Shown here in pieces: positions 50,329 through 60,308 of a stretch of DNA of 64,000 nucleotides. The notes beneath the pieces were generated by a model. That model was not told the origin of the DNA and made no database searches. It saw only the letters and a program-made list of their open reading frames with translations. Source of the stretch: Clostridiaceae bacterium (lineage in GTDB: Bacteria; Bacillota; Clostridia; DSM-8532); assembly GCA_012719545.1 (NCBI GenBank), contig JAAYAD010000069.1, positions 27,114-91,113 of the forward strand, written 5' to 3'. The stretch's first letter is position 1; each line of letters begins with the position of its first letter. A program made the position numbers and the translations under genes.

Positions 50329-51608
50329 TTTTTCTCCTCCTGAACAGGAGCTGTTTCAATAAATCTTCCGGTTCGCCTCAGAGTAAAGTCAACATGAAGC
50401 ATTAATGATGCCTCGGAAAATTTTTGTCTCCAGTTGTAATTTTCCCATTCCTGAATGGTCCAGAAATGTCTTACAGCTTCTGTGCCATATTCAAAGACAT
50501 CGGTTTTCAAAGTCTGGCACTTGGCAAATGTCCTTTTTATTCCATCCGCAATATGTTGTGCCACTGCTTCCTCCACTATTCCCTTCATATCCGGACTCTC
50601 GTAGTTGATTCCGCTTGGAATAGTCACTATTTCGCCTTCCAAGCTCAGGGTTGTATGAATCATGGGTTTTTCACCTTTAATATCAACATGTGTAAATGGC
50701 GGTTCCAATTCCTTTATTTCTATTGGTATATAAAGTTCCGGCTCTAATGGATCGGGAATTGTTAAGCTTGTTCTTTTAAGATTTCCCAATGTTAATTCCA
50801 CCATCTGGGTTTCAAAACCTGTGAGCTTTCCTACCATGTTACCTAACTCAAATACCGCGGTTCCAAGAAGTTCTATTTCCTGTCCTCCTGTTCTGGGCAT
50901 ATCGCCGGCATAGAAATCGCTTGGTGCTTTGAAGCCTCCGGTGTAATATTGCCCTTTTTCTATAAAATTGTCCCCTTTATTAAGAGCGGCATATATAGTC
51001 AATGCCTGAGTATAGGTTGATTTTACCTTGATTGCAAAATCGCTTATTGTAAGTTTAGGAAAATAGCCGGTAATATCTGCTTTTGAAATCAACTCTTCCA
51101 TAGTTTCGGTAACCAGTGATCCCAAATATGGTCGGGCGGCCATGACAAAATCTCTAGCAGAACCCTTGCACACAATGATTGAAGTATTTCTGCGTATTTC
51201 ATGGTATCTTAACAGATTCACAACAAATTCTTTCATTTCACCGCTTGAAGCAAAGTCCTCGGAAACAACAACAGCATTTAGGTGCATAAAATTTATTGTT
51301 TTTGGGATAAAGGTATCGGCTTCCGCAACTGCTGCAAAGATGGAGGGGGCTTCTACTGTGATATTTTCCTTTTTAGCTCTTTCTTCATCGTCTCCGCCAT
51401 TTCCTCCTCCACCGCCTCCGCTATCGGACATATTAGTGTTTGTGAATTCCGGAATTTGCAAAGTTAAGCGGATTCTATCGGATACACCATGTTCAATGCC
51501 CATCATAACCACATAGGCATAGTCATCAATTTCACGGCTGTCATAGCATGCGGTAAGAAAGACCGATAAAAGTACAAGAGCAAGGAGAAGAGCTATTCTT
51601 TTATGCAT
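50325..51608 (-). CDS. Spore germination lipoprotein, Ger(x)C family (GerC subunit)
   Basis: 427 residues: lipoprotein signal with LTAC (C21), a low-complexity Gly/Asp patch (SGGGGGGNGGDDEE, about 62-75) and the GerC fold (YAYVVMMGIEHG, VPKTINFMHLNAVVVSED-type block, AKCQTLKTDVFEYG). It forms the lipoprotein subunit of a nutrient germinant receptor in the spore inner membrane, with the GerA and GerB subunits encoded just upstream; gerB and gerC overlap by eight bases. Confidence 0.9.
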   Translation of the reverse strand: MHKRIALLLALVLLSVFLTACYDSREIDDYAYVVMMGIEHGVSDRIRLTLQIPEFTNTNMSDSGGGGGGNGGDDEERAKKENITVEAPSIFAAVAEADTFIPKTINFMHLNAVVVSEDFASSGEMKEFVVNLLRYHEIRRNTSIIVCKGSARDFVMAARPYLGSLVTETMEELISKADITGYFPKLTISDFAIKVKSTYTQALTIYAALNKGDNFIEKGQYYTGGFKAPSDFYAGDMPRTGGQEIELLGTAVFELGNMVGKLTGFETQMVELTLGNLKRTSLTIPDPLEPELYIPIEIKELEPPFTHVDIKGEKPMIHTTLSLEGEIVTIPSGINYESPDMKGIVEEAVAQHIADGIKRTFAKCQTLKTDVFEYGTEAVRHFWTIQEWENYNWRQKFSEASLMLHVDFTLRRTGRFIETAPVQEEKK

Positions 51609-52701
51609 TGTTCAACTCCCCTTTCTTTTTTCTTAAAACCGCAATTATTAAGACAAGCACAGAAGGCAGGAAATAAAATACCCATCCCCAAGTTCTGAGA
51701 GACTGCACAAGTTCTGTTGAAACTTCGTTAAGTCCCTTGGGAATAAGATTAATGCAAAAAAGAATAGTAGTCATGGGAAGTAAAACGGGCCTTCTGTCGG
51801 ATATCTCGAATACGTGGCAGAACATAACCATTGATGCATAAAAGAATACCGAAACTTCAATAAAGGTTCCGAAGTTCCATAAAAACAGAAATATGGGATC
51901 CACACGCTGAAGGAAGGTTCCCAAATTAACCATTGTCGCAAGGGTGTACATTGGGGATACCTGCTCCTGAGCAGTGATATATGAAAAGGCCAGATTAAAA
52001 AACAGGCACGCAGAGCTTGTAAGAATACCTGTCAGAAATATGCTTGTATATCCAATTCTTTTAATTTCGCGGGATCCTTGAAGGGATTTGGCAAAAGCCC
52101 CCACAAGAGCTATCTCTCCATAATAGGAACTGCGTAAAAATCCGGTAATTAAAGTTTTATCCAACCCATAACCGAACAGCGGAAAAAGTCGATAAAGCCT
52201 GAAGTTGGGTATGGATAAAAGAATAACAAGTATATACCCCCCAATTACAATGTAAACAATAAATTTTGCGAACCGGGCAATGGTTTCCAGGCCTGTGGCA
52301 CAAAGTGCCACGATACATGCGCAAAATATTATCATAATAAAGCTGGGCGGGCTGTCAGGCAATACAAATACTTTCATTACCTCAATAAATTCTCTCATAT
52401 CTATGCCTGCAACGATGAGGATATACGCACTGAAAAAAAAGGTAAGAAGACGCCCCAGCTTGTTTCCCAGCACGGTATCGTTTATTTCCATCTGGCTCAT
52501 GTTCGGAAAACGCTTTAACAACAGATACTGGAATGTGAAGAAGAAGGCTGTTGATAAAGCCGATATCAAAGTCATAAGCCAGCCTGAAGTACCTACTATC
52601 TTTGCTACCATGGTAGGGCTTGTAAAGAAGACCTTTATAAATATTGTAATAACAAAGATACTTATTGCTTCATGATATCCAAATTTACCGTCCTTGATCA
52701 T
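51601..52701 (-). CDS. Germinant receptor permease, GerB subunit
   Basis: 366 residues, ten predicted helices, of the amino-acid-permease-like spore germination family (GYHEAISIFVITIFIKVFFTSP; YGEIALVGAFAKSL; VDPIFLFLWNFGTFIEVS). GerB subunits bind the small nutrient that triggers germination. ATG 52701 follows GGAGG; the GTG at 52710 overlaps it. It overlaps gerA by 17 bases, so the three genes form one translational unit. Confidence 0.92.
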   Translation of the reverse strand: MIKDGKFGYHEAISIFVITIFIKVFFTSPTMVAKIVGTSGWLMTLISALSTAFFFTFQYLLLKRFPNMSQMEINDTVLGNKLGRLLTFFFSAYILIVAGIDMREFIEVMKVFVLPDSPPSFIMIIFCACIVALCATGLETIARFAKFIVYIVIGGYILVILLSIPNFRLYRLFPLFGYGLDKTLITGFLRSSYYGEIALVGAFAKSLQGSREIKRIGYTSIFLTGILTSSACLFFNLAFSYITAQEQVSPMYTLATMVNLGTFLQRVDPIFLFLWNFGTFIEVSVFFYASMVMFCHVFEISDRRPVLLPMTTILFCINLIPKGLNEVSTELVQSLRTWGWVFYFLPSVLVLIIAVLRKKKGELNNA

Positions 52702-54829
52702 TTTCTGCACCTCCGTCGCCCCTCATCCAGCCTCTGGGTTCTGTGGCCATTCTTTTCTTATCCAGGGTATTAAGGAAGTCAGTTCTGTAGGTTTGTTCAC
52801 TGATTGGGCCGCGAATAATTTTATCCTTGTTTGAACGTGTAAATGGAGCAATAGGTGCAAAGAAAGGTACTCCAAAGGATTTCATATTAAGGGTAAAAGC
52901 CATCAAAATGGTAAATGCAGCCGATATTCCATAGAACCCTCCCATTGCGCCAAACAATATAAGGGCAATCCTGATAATCCTTATAGTCAGTGACATGGAG
53001 TAGCTTGGAACGGTGAAATTGCCCAGGCCGGATACTGCCACAACTATAATAAGAACGGGGCTGACCAGCCCTGCCTGAACGGCAGCCTGTCCCAATATTA
53101 AAGCTCCGATAATACCCAGGGTATTGCCTGTAACTCCGGGAACACGGATGCCGCCTTCACGGATAAGTTCAAAGGAGAATTCCATAAGAAGGATTTCCAG
53201 AACCGTGGGAAAAGGCACAGGTGCCCTTGATGCTACTATGGATGACAGCAAAGATGTTGGTATCATTTCCTGGTGAAACAATATCAATGCCGTATACATT
53301 CCAGGAAGGAATGTGGCAAGAAGGAAACCCAGCAGGCGGATTATTCTCAAGAAAGAGCCGTACTGCCAGCGTAAGTTTGAATCTTCCGATGTCTGGAAAA
53401 GGTCAAAAAATGTAATGGGCATGGCCAGGGCAAAAGGCGTGCCTTCACATATAATTACCACCTTTCCTTCCATAAGGAAGGATGCCACACGATCAGGTCT
53501 CTCAGTTGCAATAATCTGCTGAAAAGGCGCGTTTGTCTTGTCTTCTATAAGCTGCTCAAGCATTCCGCTTCCTGAAATATAGTCTATTTCAAGATTTTTC
53601 AGTCGCCGTTTTACCTCATCAACAAGCCTTGGGTTGGTAATGCCGTCCATGTATAAAATGGCGCACAGAAAATTGTTTCTTTTGCTTAAGAACTCAAATT
53701 CAGTTACAAGATTCTCGCTTTTTACAATCCTCCTTACCAGGGTTATATTAGTGCGAAGAGCTTCTGTAAAGCCTTCTTGAGGACCGCTTATTACCGTTTC
53801 GGTTACAGGGTGGGTGACACTTCTTTTTTCAAACCCCCTGCTTTCCATGATGATGCATTCATCGCAGCCTTCTATGAAAAGGGCTGTCAACCCGCTGACT
53901 ATCTGTGGATTAATATCATCAAAGACTTTCATCCTCACAAGCTGATCAATGGTCAGCACATTTCTTTCTATATAGTCAAGAATATATTCCTTGCCCGGAT
54001 CATAGTCTTTAAAATTTGATTCATCCATGAGCTCAGGCAGGGCAAACTGAATGACAATACGTCTGTCAATCATGCCGTCCACGCAGACCAGACAGGCAGG
54101 TATCTTCCTGGCAATATTAAATTTTCTGATAATTAGATCCTTGTTTGCAGGTATTTTATAAAGATTTTCAAGGTATTCTATGTTTTCCTTAAGGGAATGA
54201 CTTACATTTTTCAGCTTCGGCGCGTCTTCGTTTCTATCGTCTTTTTGGTTTTTTCCATTGTTTCCGGCCTTTGAGTTTTTAAATTTTTCCCTCTTCTTTC
54301 TCATTGATTCTTTAATCATTTCTTCAACGGTAATGGGTTTATGAGAACGGAGGGTTTTTATTATAACTCGTGGTGTATTTACTTCATTCTCATGGTCGTT
54401 GTCATTTTCAGAAATCCTCTTTTCACTATTGGCCTCATTATCTTCTCTCTCATTAGCTTCCCTCTCATTAGATTCGCTCTCATCAGCCTGATTATCACTT
54501 TTGTCCCTGGTATCCCTATCATCGCTTTGTTCATCATTTTTTTTGGACTTCTCCTTTTTTTCATCCCGGTTATTCTGAGAATCATTATTGGACCGGTCAT
54601 CCTTCTTGTTATGCTCGCTTCCTTTTCCTTCATACTCGCTGTCATTGTCATTATTTATATCCTGATCCTTGCCGCTTCCAGAATTATCCATATATTTTTC
54701 GAGATTTTCCTGTTTGCCCCGGTATATATCCCATGTTGCGGTTTCACCAGGATTTTCGGGGAATCTGAATTCTCTTTCCTGATTGGAAGGGCTTTCGTAT
54801 ATAAATAACTTTTTTAATTTCTTCAGCAT
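52685..54829 (-). CDS. Germinant receptor GerA subunit with a long charged N-terminal region
   Basis: About 714 residues. The GerA domain (from about 225) has two soluble lobes, then four or five membrane helices (RIIRLLGFLLATFLPGMYTALILFHQEMIP; GVTGNTLGIIGALILGQAAVQAGLVSP). Before it lies an unusual low-complexity region of roughly 160 residues rich in Asn, Asp, Glu, Lys and Ser, with repeated NEREANEREDNE-type runs. Hydrophilic N-termini occur in GerIA/GerQA-type subunits but rarely this long. The start is uncertain: MLKKLKKL at 54829 matches the family, but its ribosome-binding site is weak and starts at 54841 or 54880 are possible. Confidence 0.88.
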   Translation of the reverse strand: MLKKLKKLFIYESPSNQEREFRFPENPGETATWDIYRGKQENLEKYMDNSGSGKDQDINNDNDSEYEGKGSEHNKKDDRSNNDSQNNRDEKKEKSKKNDEQSDDRDTRDKSDNQADESESNEREANEREDNEANSEKRISENDNDHENEVNTPRVIIKTLRSHKPITVEEMIKESMRKKREKFKNSKAGNNGKNQKDDRNEDAPKLKNVSHSLKENIEYLENLYKIPANKDLIIRKFNIARKIPACLVCVDGMIDRRIVIQFALPELMDESNFKDYDPGKEYILDYIERNVLTIDQLVRMKVFDDINPQIVSGLTALFIEGCDECIIMESRGFEKRSVTHPVTETVISGPQEGFTEALRTNITLVRRIVKSENLVTEFEFLSKRNNFLCAILYMDGITNPRLVDEVKRRLKNLEIDYISGSGMLEQLIEDKTNAPFQQIIATERPDRVASFLMEGKVVIICEGTPFALAMPITFFDLFQTSEDSNLRWQYGSFLRIIRLLGFLLATFLPGMYTALILFHQEMIPTSLLSSIVASRAPVPFPTVLEILLMEFSFELIREGGIRVPGVTGNTLGIIGALILGQAAVQAGLVSPVLIIVVAVSGLGNFTVPSYSMSLTIRIIRIALILFGAMGGFYGISAAFTILMAFTLNMKSFGVPFFAPIAPFTRSNKDKIIRGPISEQTYRTDFLNTLDKKRMATEPRGWMRGDGGAENDQGR

Positions 54830-54999
54830 AGAACCGACCATCCCATAATGATTTTGCCTGTGTTTTATCATTATTCGCAAATGATGAGCATTTTATCCAT
54901 GGAGATAAAATGGTCGGTTTTAAAGAATCGCACTTTTTGCTTCGAACTTTACCCGGCAGTTTTTCACAGGATAACGCAAAGCCTCCCGGACAAGGCAAG

Positions 55000-55021
55000 A
55001 GGCCTCCACTTGGAGACCTCG
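55000..55021. other. GC-rich hairpin upstream of the germination operon
   Basis: GAGGCCTCC-ACTT-GGAGACCTC forms a 9-bp stem with one G-T pair, between the ABC-F gene and gerA. No T-run follows on either strand. It may stabilise or end the ABC-F transcript. No other feature is visible in the 283-base gap. Confidence 0.5.
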
Positions 55022-55112
55022 CAAAATAATCAGGTATTAATATAAGCTTGGGAACTGTCATGGCGGAAAGGAACAATATCAGAACGGGAAGCCTACAGGT
55101 TTCAAGGTATAA

Positions 55113-57035
55113 TCAAGACATGGAATTCTCCATTTTTTCATACTCATTTTGGATGCTTACCCATTGATTTAAAACTTCCTCCTGCTTTTCTTCCAAGGTC
55201 TTTTTTTCGCTGAGCAGCTCGTTTAAGCGTTCATAATCGGAGGAATGAACTTCCATCTCCTTTTCAATCAGCGCTAACCGTTCTTCGATGGCCGCAAGCT
55301 CATTTTCCACCTTTGCCAGCTTTTTTTCAAGGGATTTGGGACTTGGTCTTTTTATCCTGTTATCTGTTTTAGTTTTCTCCTGCACCTTATGATTCTTTTC
55401 CAGCTGCAGTTTTTGGCTTTGTACATATTGCTTCCACTGACGATACTCATCATAACCACCGTCAAAATAGTAGAGCATTCCGTCCTCAAGCTCACAGACA
55501 ACATTTGCGAACTTCCTTATAAAATAACGGTCATGGGAAATGAAGAGGATAGTTCCTTCAAATTCGCTCAAAACTTCCTCAATCCACTCTCTGGATGCAA
55601 TATCAAGGTGGTTTGTAGGCTCGTCAAGTATAAGGAAATTAACATCCCTCTGCATGAGGATGCAGAGCTTTAATCGGCTTTTTTCGCCTCCTGAGAGGCT
55701 GCCCACAGGTTTAAACGCCTCATCCCCGGTAAATAAAAACCGTGCCAGAAGATTTCTTGCGCTTCCCTCATCAATTCTAAGTTCATTTCTGACAACTTCC
55801 AGCATGCTCAAGCCTGGCTCATCAAATGTGACAATCTGAGGAAGATAGGCAATCTTCACACTGGGTCCTGTATATACGTGCCCTGAATCTGCCTTAATCT
55901 CGCCGGTAATAATCTTGAGCAGGGTTGTCTTGCCTGTGCCGTTATTTCCGATAAGGGCCACATGGTCATCCTTTTTGACAAGGAGATTTATATCTTTCAG
56001 GAGCATCCTTTGTTCAAAGCTTTTATGTATGCCTTTTAAAGACAGCACTTCAGTTCCTGAAAAAGTATTGTTGGTAAAGGTTTGGGACAGCTTTCTCTCT
56101 TTTTTAGGCATGGGAGTTGCATTGCTTTGCATTCTCTCAAGGCGCTTTTCCATACTAAAGGCTCTTTTATGGAGCTTTGGGTTGTCGGACCGGTTAGCCC
56201 AGTCATGCATTCTTTTAACAGCCGCCTCAAGCTGCTTTATCTTTTTCTGTTCCTGTTCGTACTGCTTAAGCTGTTCAATCCTTCTTTGCTCCTTCAAAAT
56301 GGCATACTTGCTGTAATTTCCTTCATAGCTTATGGCTGTTCCGTCTTCAATTTCAATTATTCTGTCAGCAACCCTGTCAAGGAAATACCTGTCATGGGAG
56401 ATAACCACAACGGTGCCTGAAAAAGTCTCAAGATAATCCTCCAGCCACTCCACTGCATTAATGTCCAGATGATTGGTGGGCTCATCCAGCAATAGAATGT
56501 GGGTATCCATAAGGATTATACGGGCAAGGTTTACCCTGGTTTTTTCTCCCCCGCTTAAGTCCTGAAAAAGTCTTTTTTGCATATCGGAATCTATTCCAAG
56601 ACCATTGCACACTCTTTTTATGGAGGTTTCAATCATATAGCCGCCCCGGCTCTCAAATTCGGAAAGCAAAGCGCCGTATTGCTTAACATAAACAGGATCA
56701 TTATCTGCGGCCATTTTTCGTTCCAGCTCATTAAGCCTTTCCCTCATGGAATGAAGCTCATCAAAGGCCGAGTTAATAACATCATAAACCGTTGTTCCCG
56801 GCTTATACTCCGGAATTTGATCCAAAACGCCAATGCGTCTTCCACGGCTGATAAATAGTTCACCCTTATCAAAGGTCTCCTGGCCTGAAATTATTTTAAA
56901 AAGCGTGGTTTTACCCGCTCCATTCTTTCCTATAAGGCCTACTGCAGTATTTTCGTATATTTCGAGGGAAACGCCCTTTAATACATGATGGGTTCCATAA
57001 TATTTATGAATATCACGAAGTACAATTTCAGACAT
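55113..57035 (-). CDS. ABC-F family ATPase
   Basis: 640 residues with two ABC domains joined by a long charged linker and no membrane helices. Walker A motifs GKNGAGKTT and GNNGTGKTT, signatures LSGGEKTRVNLA and LSGGEKSRLKLC, Walker B ILLLDEPTNHLD and FLILDEPTNHLD. C-terminal coiled coil (LEKKLAKVENELAAIEERLALIEKEM). ABC-F proteins act on the ribosome, either releasing stalled translation or giving antibiotic protection; the C-terminal coil and overall type resemble Uup/YdiF (YfmR-like) housekeeping members. No antibiotic link is visible. Confidence 0.93.
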   Translation of the reverse strand: MSEIVLRDIHKYYGTHHVLKGVSLEIYENTAVGLIGKNGAGKTTLFKIISGQETFDKGELFISRGRRIGVLDQIPEYKPGTTVYDVINSAFDELHSMRERLNELERKMAADNDPVYVKQYGALLSEFESRGGYMIETSIKRVCNGLGIDSDMQKRLFQDLSGGEKTRVNLARIILMDTHILLLDEPTNHLDINAVEWLEDYLETFSGTVVVISHDRYFLDRVADRIIEIEDGTAISYEGNYSKYAILKEQRRIEQLKQYEQEQKKIKQLEAAVKRMHDWANRSDNPKLHKRAFSMEKRLERMQSNATPMPKKERKLSQTFTNNTFSGTEVLSLKGIHKSFEQRMLLKDINLLVKKDDHVALIGNNGTGKTTLLKIITGEIKADSGHVYTGPSVKIAYLPQIVTFDEPGLSMLEVVRNELRIDEGSARNLLARFLFTGDEAFKPVGSLSGGEKSRLKLCILMQRDVNFLILDEPTNHLDIASREWIEEVLSEFEGTILFISHDRYFIRKFANVVCELEDGMLYYFDGGYDEYRQWKQYVQSQKLQLEKNHKVQEKTKTDNRIKRPSPKSLEKKLAKVENELAAIEERLALIEKEMEVHSSDYERLNELLSEKKTLEEKQEEVLNQWVSIQNEYEKMENSMS

Positions 57036-57093
57036 TTTGCATTATCCTTCCGGATTTATTGGCATAGATTTTGCCATTGTAAATGGCATAAAA

Positions 57094-58929
57094 TTAAACA
57101 GCAAATTGATTTGCGTCCTGGACCTCTCTTATGGCCTGGTCAAAAACGGCAATTGTGTTCTTAATAATGCCGGATAACTCTCTGTCTTCCCTGTTATTGT
57201 CAAGAAAAACTGATAAATTGTTATTTTCTTTGGTCAATGCAGCGTATACCAGGGAAAGCTCTTTTTCCGTGCCCAAAGCCACTGTATAGCCCAAAAGAGC
57301 CATAGCTTTTGACATCCAGTCAGGCAAACCGTCAAGGGCTATGGTTCTATTAATCAAGCGCTTTTTAAGCTCCTTCCAGATACGGTGCTGGGCAACCCCG
57401 TAATGGGTGTGCTTTCTAATCCTTAATGAATAGAGGAAAAGTGCAAATCCCACCGGCAGCATTAAATAGCCTGTCCAGATAGATAAGGAAACAGGAATAA
57501 TGCAGCCAAGGAAAAACAATACTGCCCCAATAATCAGGCCCAAATCACGGTAGAACAGAAGGGTTGTACCCAGTATGTCTCTGTCGGAGTACTCAAGAAA
57601 AACCTTATGTTCCCATTGGTCCAGGAAGGTCCTTAAATCTGATGCACTGGCTGTTCTGCGAGCTTTGTCAGTCAAAATAACAGGATTGAATTCATTTTTA
57701 TTGTCAGTCATGCCGGAAAGCCACTCTAAAAGAAGATAGTCGGAATCCTTAAGGTTGGAATCATTAATGCCTTCATTAATGTCTCCGTTTATATCTCCGT
57801 TTATCTTAAAAGTCATGACCTTATGGCCGTTTTCTGATACTCCCAACGTTAAGCGTCCCAGGGAAACAAGTTTAAAAAGGCTTCCCAGGACAGCCCTTGC
57901 ACCAGTTCTGCCGTTAAAAACAATCATGCGGGCTTCGGCAGGGCTTAATTCATCAATTCCTTTGAGGTTCATGGGTATGGGTGTTTTTTGAATCTTACCC
58001 AATTGGCTCTTAAGTCTTATAAACATATATATGCCAAGTATGGAGGCAATAAGCGAAAAACCGGCTGCAACCTTCTTTGCCCTTTGGGTCATTTTTTGAG
58101 CCCAGGCTTTTCTTCCGGCTTCTTTTGCAGCATCCTCCCTTGCCTTAAGAAGGTCGGATTTATCGCTTTCATTATATTCCTCTTCTTCCTCCATTACCTT
58201 TGGAAGATGATTTATTGCCTCTTCAAAGGGAGCGTTGAAGATTAAATCCTGAGGGAATACAATACGCGTCTCAACATATTCTCCAGGTACAGTATTGGGG
58301 ATTATAAAGGTTATGGAGCTGTCCTGCACCTTTTTATATCCTACAATAACACCGTGGAGAAAAGGCTTTATTTGCGATATTGAAGTTTTAAGGGGAAGGT
58401 CCACGTTAATACTTATATTTGAAATGTGTTCGCCCCATTTTTTGAAAATGTGGGTTCTTCGGAACTCGGCCACATCATTATATCGCCTGACTGCGTTTTT
58501 AACGCTGTACTGCACTACAATTGACCCATAGCGCCTGCTGAAGGTGCCGTATACTTTCAGCCTTATCATATCAGGCTCCTCAATTACGCTATAGGTTCCT
58601 GAAAAGGCACTGATATCCCATTGTTCAGATTCAAGCCTGGTGCATTCGATATAGCCTTCTTTCTGAAGCATATAAACATTTTTAATCTCAAATTCCTCTC
58701 CCTCTTTTTTGTCAAGAAGGAGCAGAATATTGTTATACCCTGAAAGAGAGGAATACCTTATGTTCTCAGTAACATCAATGCTTCCGTCAGTATTGATGCG
58801 AACTTTCACATTGTAATCTGAGATTGGACTCTCAGTACCAGAATCGGCACAGGCGGAAACTCCCGTTAATAAAGATAAAATAACGGATAAAATTATAGTT
58901 AATATGCTTCTACCCTTCTTTGCTTTCAC
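57094..58929 (-). CDS. DUF2207 membrane protein
   Basis: 611 residues: signal-like N-terminus (KKGRSILTIILSVILSLLTGVSACA), an extracytoplasmic beta-rich DUF2207 domain (YNVKVRINTDGSIDVTENIRYSSLSG ... NISINVDLPL), a membrane helix (about 290-310), a cytoplasmic region, then two further helices (LGLIIGAVLFFLGCIIPVSLSIW) and a C-terminal soluble part. GTG 58929 with GGAGGG seven bases upstream is preferred over the longer frame. The function of DUF2207 is unknown. It sits between the ABC-F gene and a GT-C-like gene on the same strand. Confidence 0.85.
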   Translation of the reverse strand: MKAKKGRSILTIILSVILSLLTGVSACADSGTESPISDYNVKVRINTDGSIDVTENIRYSSLSGYNNILLLLDKKEGEEFEIKNVYMLQKEGYIECTRLESEQWDISAFSGTYSVIEEPDMIRLKVYGTFSRRYGSIVVQYSVKNAVRRYNDVAEFRRTHIFKKWGEHISNISINVDLPLKTSISQIKPFLHGVIVGYKKVQDSSITFIIPNTVPGEYVETRIVFPQDLIFNAPFEEAINHLPKVMEEEEEYNESDKSDLLKAREDAAKEAGRKAWAQKMTQRAKKVAAGFSLIASILGIYMFIRLKSQLGKIQKTPIPMNLKGIDELSPAEARMIVFNGRTGARAVLGSLFKLVSLGRLTLGVSENGHKVMTFKINGDINGDINEGINDSNLKDSDYLLLEWLSGMTDNKNEFNPVILTDKARRTASASDLRTFLDQWEHKVFLEYSDRDILGTTLLFYRDLGLIIGAVLFFLGCIIPVSLSIWTGYLMLPVGFALFLYSLRIRKHTHYGVAQHRIWKELKKRLINRTIALDGLPDWMSKAMALLGYTVALGTEKELSLVYAALTKENNNLSVFLDNNREDRELSGIIKNTIAVFDQAIREVQDANQFAV

Positions 58930-58985
58930 AGGAGTCCCTCCTCTACTGATTAATTGCAAACACAAGCCTAATGTCCAGTGTCTTT

Positions 58986-60224
58986 TTACACAATTGATTT
59001 TCTCATTATTATGCTTTTCATATGGTTAAACAGCGGGCGGTAATCGGCAAAAAGCAGAACAGGAGCCACAATTGCCGCCCTGTACCTGTAGTAGGTATCC
59101 GCCACATTCTCACTAACCAGGGCATTTATAAGGCTGTACGAGACTATAAAGGCAAGAAGCCCCAAAAGATATGAATCGAATTTTAAAAGACATTCCAGGA
59201 TACCGAACAGGGCCATTATCATGCATGCATACCATAAAAGCATCTCTATCCGAACCAGTGTTATCAACGAGTAATATCCGGCAATATCGGATATATTCTG
59301 AACCTTGTCCAGATGGGGTTCTGTAAAGAAGCCGTTGATGGATTGTGGAATATCCTTGCTTAGGATTATATCCAAAATAGTGTTGACTTCATTGTCAAGG
59401 GTATCATCCCCCTGTTGGCTGCTATCCATAGGAAGGGCGTGATAATCATGCAAGTTGGCATATACGGTGGTATAGGCTATCACACAACTGAAAATCAGGA
59501 TCGTGACGCCAAAATACAGAATAAACCTGCGTCTTGTCTTAAGATAATGGAAAAACAGGCAAACAAGCAAGCCACCTCCTAATGTAAAGAGCATATAAAT
59601 GCGAAGGAGGGTGCTGAGCCATAAAAGAAGACATATGGCAGCAACGTATGCGATACGCCTTGAGGTGGGCCATTCACGCTCTTTAAGAAGCAGCAGGTTT
59701 ATATGCCAGATGAGTATGGCAGCAAAAAAGGTCAGCGATTCCTTTCTTGTATCGGTGGTCCATACCATCATGCTGGGCATGAAAATATACGCGAGCCCTA
59801 TAAATGCCGACTTTTTGTAGGTGAACTTAAGGTTTACAGCAATGTCTGTCAGATAGAACCCGGACAGAATGGCAAGAAAAGCATTTGTAAAGGATGCAGC
59901 GTATCGATTGACTCCAAATATGGCATACTGAAGACCCACAAGGACGGTGTACCAGGTAAACTTATACTCAACATTAAAGATTGGTACACCATCCCATAGC
60001 TGGTTTGCCACATTCTTTGCAACCAGATGATAAATAAGGCCATCTGTTCCAAGAGTTTCAGTGCCATTGTAATATATGGCGAAAACAAGGGCAAAGCGAA
60101 TTAAAAGGGCAACTTCGGCTAAGATGACATACCACAGTTTCCCTCTCTGCCTTCTTGTGAAATTAATGCCAACTACTGCTGTCAGCACTATAAAAAACAA
60201 CATCCACAAAGCATTTTCCAACAT
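58986..60224 (-). CDS. Polytopic membrane protein, GT-C glycosyltransferase-like
   Basis: 412 residues with about eleven hydrophobic helices. The first loop DGLIYHLVAKNVANQLWDG and WTTDTRKESLTFFAAIL resemble the acidic loop and central helices of GT-C enzymes such as ArnT/PMT (family 39). These move sugars from lipid carriers to targets outside the membrane. The assignment is from overall shape. The ATG has a weak ribosome-binding site. It lies 57 bases before the DUF2207 gene, suggesting joint expression in a cell-envelope function. Confidence 0.6.
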   Translation of the reverse strand: MLENALWMLFFIVLTAVVGINFTRRQRGKLWYVILAEVALLIRFALVFAIYYNGTETLGTDGLIYHLVAKNVANQLWDGVPIFNVEYKFTWYTVLVGLQYAIFGVNRYAASFTNAFLAILSGFYLTDIAVNLKFTYKKSAFIGLAYIFMPSMMVWTTDTRKESLTFFAAILIWHINLLLLKEREWPTSRRIAYVAAICLLLWLSTLLRIYMLFTLGGGLLVCLFFHYLKTRRRFILYFGVTILIFSCVIAYTTVYANLHDYHALPMDSSQQGDDTLDNEVNTILDIILSKDIPQSINGFFTEPHLDKVQNISDIAGYYSLITLVRIEMLLWYACMIMALFGILECLLKFDSYLLGLLAFIVSYSLINALVSENVADTYYRYRAAIVAPVLLFADYRPLFNHMKSIIMRKSIV

Positions 60225-60308
60225 TGCTGCTTATCAAACCTTTTAGCTAAATGTGCCTTTACTTCTTATTTTTCACCACTTAATGTACTTAAATAAATTT
60301 ACCTTTAA

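Noticed and set aside
54341..54808. 155-residue very hydrophobic open frame on the plus strand
   Set aside because: It is antisense to the Asn/Asp/Glu/Lys-rich N-terminal region of GerA; such codons read backwards give Ile/Leu/Phe runs. No ribosome-binding site or homology.
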